Shown in pieces: positions 6,430 through 11,834 of a DNA stretch of 16,029 nucleotides. Location of the stretch: the NCBI GenBank assembly GCA_016296655.1, contig JAEDIW010000052.1:1-16029 (forward strand), given 5' to 3'. The first letter of the stretch is position 1. Each line of letters begins with the position of its first letter. The DNA is from Treponema sp. (GTDB taxonomy: Bacteria > Spirochaetota > Spirochaetia > Treponematales > Treponemataceae). The notes under the pieces are model-generated. The model saw nothing but the letters and a program-made list of their open reading frames with translations. It was not told the DNA's origin and did no database searches. A program made the translations under genes and the position numbers.

Positions 6430-7125
6430 ATGAGAGTAAATAACTTTTACATGAATCAGCTCGATGGAATTCCACTTCTCACTGTAGAAGAGGAAAGAGA
6501 ATTGGTTAAGAAATCATGGGAAGGAGACAAAAAAGCTCGTGATAAGTTAGTGACATCAAATTTAAGATTCGTTGTTAAAATTGCCAACCAATATAAAAAT
6601 CAGGGACTTGCAGAAGAAGACCTTATCTGTGAAGGAAATGCGGGTTTACTTATTGCCGCAAAGAAATTCGATCCTTCAAAAGAAAATCGCTTCATAACAT
6701 ACGCTGTGTGGTGGATAAAACAAAGCATTCAGAAGGCTTTATATGAAACTGGACGGGATGTCAAAATTCCATTAAACCGCAAAGACGAGTTCAAAAGCTC
6801 AAAATGGAAGATGGCCAGTCTTGATGCTGTTTACACAGACAAAGAAGATGGTGATTCACTAGGAACTTCCTTGATTGATGAAAGATTTATTAGTCCAGAA
6901 GATGACTTCATCAGAAAAGAACAAAAAAAAGCCGTCGTAAAAGAACTTTCAAAATTAAGCAAAAAAGAACAGACCGTTCTTAAAATGCGATATGGCCTTG
7001 CTGAAAACGAAGAAATGAGCCTTCAGCAAATCAGCAAAGTTCTTGACTACACCAAAGAAGGAATTAGAAAGATTGAGCAAAGAGGTCTGAAAAATCTTAG
7101 GGAGGCTCTGGGAGGAGCTGCTTAA
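6430..7125 (+). CDS. Sigma-70-family RNA polymerase sigma factor lacking region 3.1
   Basis: This 231-residue factor directs RNA polymerase to promoters. Region 1.2 is short (5-33, with MNQLDGIPLLTVEEEREL). Region 2 runs about 37-104 and includes the core-binding and -10 recognition segments DLICEGNAGLLIAAKKF (64-80) and RFITYAVWWIKQSIQKA (87-103). A region 3.0-like stretch (GRDVKIPLNRKDEF) is followed directly by a short linker SLDAVYTDKEDGDSLG. The roughly 50-residue region 3.1 usual in RpoD/RpoH/RpoS is missing. Region 4 (about 155-226) ends with a helix-turn-helix LQQISKVLDYTKEGIRKIEQ for -35 recognition. The start is fixed by the N-terminal region 1.2; the frame is open upstream to 6337 without a usual start codon. 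It may be an alternative sigma factor dedicated to the neighbouring genes. Confidence 0.9.
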   Translation: MRVNNFYMNQLDGIPLLTVEEERELVKKSWEGDKKARDKLVTSNLRFVVKIANQYKNQGLAEEDLICEGNAGLLIAAKKFDPSKENRFITYAVWWIKQSIQKALYETGRDVKIPLNRKDEFKSSKWKMASLDAVYTDKEDGDSLGTSLIDERFISPEDDFIRKEQKKAVVKELSKLSKKEQTVLKMRYGLAENEEMSLQQISKVLDYTKEGIRKIEQRGLKNLREALGGAA

Positions 7126-7134
7126 TACAGGCGA

Positions 7135-7204
7135 GCAGCCAATATCAAGAAGTTCAGGTCATTTAATAAAATTGGTAAATACCTTTTCTTCAAATATTGG
7201 CTGC
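7135..7204. repeat. 11-bp perfect inverted repeat after the sigma factor
   Basis: GCAGCCAATAT (7135-7145) and ATATTGGCTGC (7194-7204) are exact reverse complements separated by 48 nt, with further imperfect pairing inward. There is no T tract after it. It overlaps the decayed minus-strand gene described next, so it could be a transcript-end hairpin or the scar of an insertion. Confidence 0.55.
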
Positions 7205-7356
7205 AGAACGTTGTTCATTTTTCCGGCTTCGATGCTTTTAAGAATTCAGACCATGTTTTTTCCAAGAATTTTCATAATCTGAACGCCTTCTTCATCTTTT
7301 AAAACCTGATCTAGGGTAGTATTTATGCATGTCGGAATAGAAAATGCCACAAATAA
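7159..7356 (-). pseudogene. Remnant C-terminus of a flavodoxin-family / NAD(P)H-dependent oxidoreductase
   Basis: Read on the minus strand, this stretch encodes about 65 residues that look like the end of a flavodoxin-family oxidoreductase: DQVLKDEEGVQIMKILGKNM, then ILKSIEAGKMN, ending EEKVFTNFIK with a stop at 7159-7161. A TGA sits in frame immediately after GKNMV, exactly where the family usually has a tryptophan (GKNMAWLLK-type motif), suggesting a TGG-to-TGA change. The rest of the gene is missing: beyond about 7356 the sequence belongs to a different, + strand gene. It is opposite in orientation to all its neighbours. The family call is from remembered motifs and is moderate in certainty. 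Confidence 0.5.
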
Positions 7357-7396
7357 CTTTAGATAAAACATCTGTATCAGGAGGAACATAACAAAA

Positions 7397-7605
7397 ATGC
7401 AATTAGATTTCTTTTCAAAAAATGAAGAAATATGGAACAAGGTTGAAGGGTTTGAAAAAGAAGTTTTCTGCTATTTAAATGAATATTATGCAGATGATGA
7501 ATATGTCCTAAGCTGGACACAAACATTTATGTAACGTATAAAGACCTTATGAAATGGGATAATACAGAAGATTTCGGAAAAATTATTCTTACACCTGAAT
7601 ATTGA
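7397..7605 (+). pseudogene. Small acidic gene with a -1 frameshift, upstream of the MoxR gene
   Basis: From ATG 7397 the frame reads MQLDFFSKNEEIWNKVEGF and continues to codon 45, where TAA (7532-7534) stops it. From 7516 the neighbouring frame continues naturally as DTNIYVTYKDLMKWDNTEDF and ends at TGA 7603-7605, twelve bases before the next ATG. Restoring one G at 7515-7516 (TGGAC to TGGGAC) yields a continuous protein of about 69 residues. AGGAGGA at 7379-7384 is the likely ribosome site, somewhat far upstream. No family was recognised. Its position directly before the ATPase gene suggests it was part of the same operon. A sequencing error or programmed frameshift cannot be excluded. Confidence 0.55.
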
Positions 7606-7617
7606 TCAGGAGGCAAC

Positions 7618-8685
7618 ATGACAACAATTGATTCAAAGGAACTTTACGAAGTATTGACAGAAACACCTGCAGAACAGAACATTATGCTTGCAGGAAAACA
7701 TGGTATCGGCAAATCACAGATTCTTACAAAATATTTTGAAGAGCAGGGAATGAAGGTTGTCCCTCTTTTTCTTGGACAGATGAGTGATCCGGGAGACCTT
7801 ATCGGTTTACCTGACCGTGACAGTAAAGCAGGCAAAACTCAGTTTCTTCCGCCATTCTGGTTTCCTCTGGATAATACTCCTGTTGTGCTTTTCCTAGATG
7901 AATTAAACCGCGCCCGCCCGGAGATTCTTCAGTCTGTAATGGATCTAGCCCTTAACAAAACAATCGCAGGTAGAAAATTACCAGAGGGTAGCCGCATTAT
8001 TTCTGCAGTAAACAGTGGCGATGAATACCAGCTCACAGATTTAGACCCGGCATTGATTTCAAGATTCAATATTTATGAGTTCAAACCAAGTGCTGCAGAA
8101 TGGATTATGTGGGCTAACAAAAATGGAATTGATTACAGAGTCATCGGATTCATTCAGGAAAATGCAGGTGAACTTGACGGACAAGGTTATTCTATCGGTG
8201 AAACTGACAGCCTTGAGAAAACTCCAGACAGACGCGGATGGGAAAAAGTCAGCAATATAATCAAAAACCGCGAAAATCTTTCAAAGACAACTTTTAAAAT
8301 AATTTGCGGCATTATTGGGGCAGGGGCAGCAACAAAATTCAATCACTACCTTAAGGAAAATCATCTGCTTGGAGCAAAAGATGTGTTTGCAGGATTTGAA
8401 AAAGTTCAGCCAGTACTTGAAAAGTACAACATGCCTCAGATTGCTCTTGTAAATGACAGCCTTTACCAGTTCTTTGAAGGAACGACAGCAAATAAAATTC
8501 CGAAGAATACTGCAGAAAACTTCCTTGCTTATGCTCAGTGGTTAAGGACTTCAAAGCGCAATGAAGGTCTTGCTCATCTTGCAAATAACTTCACAGATCC
8601 GCACTACGACAAAGCAAGATTGTTCATTATTAATAGTTGCCCAGAGTTGTATGAACTGTTCGTGGATTTCATTTCGGAGATGTAA
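7618..8685 (+). CDS. MoxR/CbbQ-type AAA+ ATPase
   Basis: This 355-residue AAA_5-type ATPase has Walker A GKHGIGKS (26-33), a conserved GQMSDPGDLIGLP stretch (53-65) typical of MoxR/CbbQ proteins, Walker B VVLFLDELNRA (89-99, D94/E95), sensor N132, and an arginine finger R149 in PALISRFN. The C-terminal 150 residues form the lid and a helical tail. MoxR ATPases act in the cytoplasm as chaperones that insert cofactors or remodel partner complexes, nearly always with a VWA/MIDAS protein, and such a protein is encoded next. AGGAGG (7608-7613) precedes the ATG. All catalytic motifs are intact. Confidence 0.93.
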   Translation: MTTIDSKELYEVLTETPAEQNIMLAGKHGIGKSQILTKYFEEQGMKVVPLFLGQMSDPGDLIGLPDRDSKAGKTQFLPPFWFPLDNTPVVLFLDELNRARPEILQSVMDLALNKTIAGRKLPEGSRIISAVNSGDEYQLTDLDPALISRFNIYEFKPSAAEWIMWANKNGIDYRVIGFIQENAGELDGQGYSIGETDSLEKTPDRRGWEKVSNIIKNRENLSKTTFKIICGIIGAGAATKFNHYLKENHLLGAKDVFAGFEKVQPVLEKYNMPQIALVNDSLYQFFEGTTANKIPKNTAENFLAYAQWLRTSKRNEGLAHLANNFTDPHYDKARLFIINSCPELYELFVDFISEM

Positions 8686-8703
8686 CTATATTCAGGAGTA
8701 TAT

Positions 8704-8954
8704 ATGAGATATAAAGATTTAGATGGTATCAGCAAATTTCAAATGGATTTTTTTCGAAACTTAATGCTTAAAATAGAATTATATAGTGAAGATTTCGTAT
8801 CCATAAATGAATTGGCAGAAAAATCGATCAGAGTTTTATTTTTGAAGATAAAGTCAGATATGAGAAAGAAAATGGCATAACAATTAGACACTTATGGATC
8901 AAATTAGAAGCATAAGAAAAAATAATTGAAGAACTTCGGCAAAAAATCGATTAA
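8704..8954 (+). pseudogene. Small gene with frameshift and internal stop between the MoxR and VWA genes
   Basis: ATG 8704, preceded by AGGAG at 8695-8699, opens a frame (MRYKDLDGISKFQMDFFRNL) that ends at TAA 8878-8880 after 58 codons. From 8824 the other frame reads more naturally as IDQSFIFEDKVRYEKENGI and then TIRHLWIKLEA. Adding one A to the A5 run at 8819-8823 would join them. That frame meets TAA at 8913-8915 and then continues as EKIIEELRQKID to a stop at 8952-8954. So there is one single-base deletion and probably one nonsense change. If the first stop is real, a 58-residue product could still be made. No family was recognised. Confidence 0.5.
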
Positions 8955-8975
8955 TCAAACAGTTGTAGGAGAATT

Positions 8976-10274
8976 ATGACAAGGACAGAAGTTTTAAACA
9001 TAAAAACAACGCTGGAAAAAATCGTAGAGAACTTGTTTCTTTGTGAACCGCTGATGTTCGCAACATACTGCACTCATGTTCTTACGATAAATCCAAAAAT
9101 CACAGTTCCATTCCGTTCTGGGAAAATGAGAATTGAATACAATCCCGTTATTCTGGAAACGATGAAATTTGAAGAAATAAAAAAAAGCTTCGAGACAGAA
9201 ATTATCAGAATTATTCTGAAGCATCCATATTCAAGAAAGCCAGATCCATTCAATCCTAAAACTGCAATCATGGCAAGTGATGTAACGATTCATCAGGAAT
9301 ATGCAGAAAAATTGGCTGTGCCTCCAAACTTGAGCTATGAGCAGTACTATTCTTTGATGAGACCAGAAGAAATTGTCCGGAAGGAATCTGAAACAAAAAA
9401 GAAATCTGGGAAGATTGAAAATAATGATGCTCCCGATAATTCTCTAAACTCTAATCAAGAAGATGACTTAGATTCTTCTAATGATTTAAATTCTTCATTG
9501 TCTGATTCCGATGAAAATGGAAATTCTTCAGTTCCATCATTTGCGGATGATAAAACGTTGGAAAAACTTTTATCTCAAGCCTACGATGCAGAATACGGAG
9601 CCACAGGCCTTTGGGAAGAAAATGATATTGCAATGGAAGAACTTAACAGTTTAATAAAAGATTATGCAGCAAGAGGAGAAAAAAGCTGGGGAAGTTTAGG
9701 AGGACATCTTAAAGACCAGATTCTAACATCATTAAATGCAAAAATCGATTATCGAAAAGTTCTTAAAAATTTCAGGGCTTCAATTCTCGCTGACAAAAAA
9801 CATTTGACTAGATTCAAGCCAAGCCGTCGTTTTGGATTTGAATACATGGGATCTAAAAGAGAGTTTACAACAAAACTTCTTCTGGCAATCGACACAAGCG
9901 GTTCAATCAGCAATAAGGATTTAAACAACTTTTACGGAGTCATAAACAAGTTCTTTAAATATGGCATTGAATCCATTGATGTTCTAAATTTTGATTGGAA
10001 TATACAAGGTGAACCTGTAAGTATTAAAAAGCGACAGACAACATTTAACATATCAGGCCGCGACGGTACAAATTTTCAGCCTGTATTCGATTATGCAAAA
10101 AATCATCCTGAATATGACGGAGTTATAATCTTTACTGATGGATATGCAGACCATCCTAAAAAGAAACTAGGAACAAAAGCTAAGTTTGTTTGGGTTTTAA
10201 CATCCGAAGCTGAATATAATGAACATAAGGACTGGATGAAGCAAACTGGAAAAAGCTGCTTTTTAACTGCATAG
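8976..10274 (+). CDS. DUF2201/VWA-like MIDAS protein, partner of the MoxR ATPase
   Basis: This 432-residue protein has three parts. Residues 1-130 resemble the DUF2201 metallopeptidase-like domain, but where family members show HExxH this protein has T74-E75-I-I-R78, so both zinc-binding histidines are lost and only the glutamate remains; ASDVTIHQEY (100-109) matches the conserved later motif. Residues about 135-190 are a Ser/Asn/Asp-rich disordered linker. The C-terminal VWA-like domain has a complete MIDAS metal site: DTSGS (306-310), T365 in DGTNFQ, and D388 in FTDGYAD. The MoxR-VWA pairing is a classic functional unit in which the VWA protein binds clients for ATP-driven remodelling. The start ATG is preceded by AGGAG (8967-8971). 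Peptidase activity is unlikely. Confidence 0.9.
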   Translation: MTRTEVLNIKTTLEKIVENLFLCEPLMFATYCTHVLTINPKITVPFRSGKMRIEYNPVILETMKFEEIKKSFETEIIRIILKHPYSRKPDPFNPKTAIMASDVTIHQEYAEKLAVPPNLSYEQYYSLMRPEEIVRKESETKKKSGKIENNDAPDNSLNSNQEDDLDSSNDLNSSLSDSDENGNSSVPSFADDKTLEKLLSQAYDAEYGATGLWEENDIAMEELNSLIKDYAARGEKSWGSLGGHLKDQILTSLNAKIDYRKVLKNFRASILADKKHLTRFKPSRRFGFEYMGSKREFTTKLLLAIDTSGSISNKDLNNFYGVINKFFKYGIESIDVLNFDWNIQGEPVSIKKRQTTFNISGRDGTNFQPVFDYAKNHPEYDGVIIFTDGYADHPKKKLGTKAKFVWVLTSEAEYNEHKDWMKQTGKSCFLTA

Positions 10275-10281
10275 TAAAAAC

Positions 10282-10342
10282 TCTATCGGCAATTTATAAT
10301 TGTGTATTTCATCGGAATTATGATTATATTTTTGCCGATAGA
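10282..10342. repeat. 11-bp perfect inverted repeat after the VWA gene
   Basis: TCTATCGGCAA (10282-10292) pairs exactly with TTGCCGATAGA (10332-10342) over a 39-nt AT-rich loop, inside which TATAAT (10295-10300) can also pair with ATTATA (10323-10328). It starts 7 nt after the VWA stop codon. No immediate T tract follows, so it is more likely an mRNA-stabilising or processing hairpin than a classic terminator. Confidence 0.5.
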
Positions 10343-10606
10343 TGATTTTATTGACAGGAAAAATTTAAAAAAAATCGCCCTGTTCAAATTTTCCTGAATT
10401 TTGGTCTGATTTCTGGTAAATTTTCAAAATTTCTGTGATTTTTCTTGAATTTTAGCTTGTTTTTAGTCAAAACACACCACATCTATCGTATTAGTAGACA
10501 GAATGTACATTATACCTAGTAAAATAGTAGGTTATTACTTACCTTCATATTACCACGTACCCCTTTTTTTATCAAGGTTTTTCCATTCTTTTTTGAGGAT
10601 TGTTAA
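10343..10606. other. Gene-free AT-rich spacer
   Basis: No credible reading frame, RNA gene or complete promoter was found. The stretch at 10360-10470 is low-complexity, with recurring TGAATTTT and AAATTTTC words. TTGACA at 10351-10356 has no matching -10 on the + strand, and TATAAT on the minus strand at 10509-10514 has no matching -35. It is probably eroded intergenic sequence. Confidence 0.5.
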
Positions 10607-10726
10607 GGATTGCATATTCATTATAAAGCTCAGAAACTTTATGAAAGTTTTGATTTTAAGCACTGTGGTCAGCTTCATGTAATGAACATGGGTGTTATTG
10701 ATGAATCCCTTGTTTATCTTGAATAA
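10607..10726 (+). pseudogene. Possible C-terminal remnant of a GNAT acetyltransferase
   Basis: An open stretch of 39 codons reads YKAQKLYESFDFKHCGQLHV and then MNMGVIDESLVYLE before a stop at 10724-10726. The AxKLYESxxFKxCG pattern resembles motif B of GNAT N-acetyltransferases (usually LYExxGF), with D in place of the glycine. An in-frame TAA at 10604-10606 and absence of any upstream coding sequence show that the N-terminal part is gone. There is no ribosome site or start codon of the usual kind. The identification is tentative. Confidence 0.35.
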
Positions 10727-10742
10727 GTACTATAATCAGCCG

Positions 10743-10770
10743 TAATAAGTCTAAAAAAGTAGACATATTA
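10743..10770. repeat. Imperfect 28-nt palindrome between converging units
   Basis: TAATA-A-GTCTA (10743-10753) and TAGAC-A-TATTA (10760-10770) pair on both strands except for one A-A mismatch, around loop AAAAAG. It lies just downstream of the minus-strand operon ending at 10795. It may be a weak transcript-end hairpin for that operon or a protein-binding site. Confidence 0.45.
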
Positions 10771-10794
10771 ACACTGTTTCTAGTTTTTCTCCAT

Positions 10795-11172
10795 TCAAAT
10801 TTCACCTTTTTTGATACCGATTTTTACATCTGGATTATTTTTCTTTATTTCTTCAATTACTGCCTCTGCAGCCTTTAAACCTGGCAAATCTATTTGAATC
10901 AATTCTTCTTTTTTGTTGCAGAGTACTATATTTTCCAGCTGAATCTGACCGTTCGCACAGCACATTTTCATATCTACGCATTCTACACGGCGAAAAACTC
11001 TGTATATTTCTTTATATTGTACATATTTAACTGTCAGCCACTTCTTTGAAAAAAGATGTTGGGTTCCAAGTGCGATTCTGCCGACTTTTCGGGCTGTTTT
11101 ATATTCATTTTTTAAGGCCTTTAAATCTGGGGCTTCTTCCAGAACTGGTGTTGTAATTGAAATGTATTTCAT
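10795..11172 (-). CDS. Small cytoplasmic protein of unknown function, possibly PH-like
   Basis: This 125-residue protein has no signal peptide or membrane helix. The centre alternates short beta strands (KWLTVKYVQYKEIYRVFRRV, MKMCCANGQIQLENIVLC) followed by a C-terminal helix LKAAEAVIEEIKKNN, a layout seen in bacterial PH-like domains; this is a structural guess only. The start ATG at 11172 has AAGGAA four bases upstream. It is the last gene of a three-gene minus-strand unit, 53 nt after the GDYXXLXY-type gene, so it may serve the same membrane system. No family was assigned with confidence. Confidence 0.72.
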   Translation of the reverse strand: MKYISITTPVLEEAPDLKALKNEYKTARKVGRIALGTQHLFSKKWLTVKYVQYKEIYRVFRRVECVDMKMCCANGQIQLENIVLCNKKEELIQIDLPGLKAAEAVIEEIKKNNPDVKIGIKKGEI

Positions 11173-11225
11173 TTTCCTTATCTATTTCCTTTTGTTTTTT
11201 AAGATATTCCTCAAACTTTCCCTTT

Positions 11226-11834
11226 TTATTCGCTGAATATGTCTTCCGACAGAACAAGCTTTTTCTGTATAGCTTCACCATTTTTACTTAGCCAGATTTC
11301 CAGCACAGGATTAAGTTTTTCAAACTCATTTCTGGTCATTTTATCAAGTATGTCAGCATGTTCTTCCTGCATATAGTATTTTGAAAAATTCAAATCCAGA
11401 TAAATTGTTTCATCGTTTCTAAAATACTGAGCTGGTGTCTTTATAAAAAGTTCATTTTCTGAAGGCTTTTTTAGAGTCACCTCTTTCAAAACAGACACCC
11501 CTTCTTCGTTATTTTTAAAAACAGCATAGAGAGCCGGAATTTTTATCCGCCAGCTTTTGTTTTCACCCTCTTTTCTGTTGTCTTCAAACAGGATTTCTTC
11601 ATCAAATTTTATGTCTTTTACGTTCTTATTATTTTCATCAAAAGTCAGTCTTACATATCTCCCTTTCATGGGATTGTATGGATCGTACAGATTACACTTT
11701 AGCCGTAATATTCTTTCATTTTTTTCTGCGGACTTCTGAATTACAAGAGGCTTTGCTGTCAGCAGACCAAGTACCAGCAGATTCAAAACAATGGCACAGA
11801 TAAAGAAAATTCTTTCACTATTTTTAATTTTCAT
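11226..11834 (-). CDS. GDYXXLXY-type membrane-anchored protein
   Basis: This 202-residue protein has one N-terminal transmembrane segment (about 9-26, FFICAIVLNLLVLGLL) that anchors an extracytoplasmic domain. The name-giving motif of the family (GDYxxLxY) appears as GRYVRLTF at 58-65 following YDPYNPMK, the usual position for the DPxDxxxG segment. A second family hallmark, SKYYMQEEHA (151-160), is clear. Members are typically encoded beside DUF2157 membrane proteins, as here; the start overlaps the end of that gene by 11 nt, implying coupled translation. The biochemical role of the family is unknown. The D-to-R and Y-to-F changes in the motif make this a divergent member. Confidence 0.82.
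   Translation of the reverse strand: MKIKNSERIFFICAIVLNLLVLGLLTAKPLVIQKSAEKNERILRLKCNLYDPYNPMKGRYVRLTFDENNKNVKDIKFDEEILFEDNRKEGENKSWRIKIPALYAVFKNNEEGVSVLKEVTLKKPSENELFIKTPAQYFRNDETIYLDLNFSKYYMQEEHADILDKMTRNEFEKLNPVLEIWLSKNGEAIQKKLVLSEDIFSE

Noticed and set aside
10509..10514. TATAAT on the minus strand as a promoter for a small RNA
   Set aside because: No -35 or TG extension and no convincing downstream RNA with terminator.
10492..10765. Repeated word AGTAGACA at about 10493 and 10759
   Set aside because: Only 8 bp in AT-rich sequence; no supporting element boundaries.
11173..11225. Short lysine/glutamate-rich reading frame between the GDYXXLXY-type gene and the 125-residue gene
   Set aside because: It has no start codon, is out of frame with the next gene and is short enough to be chance.
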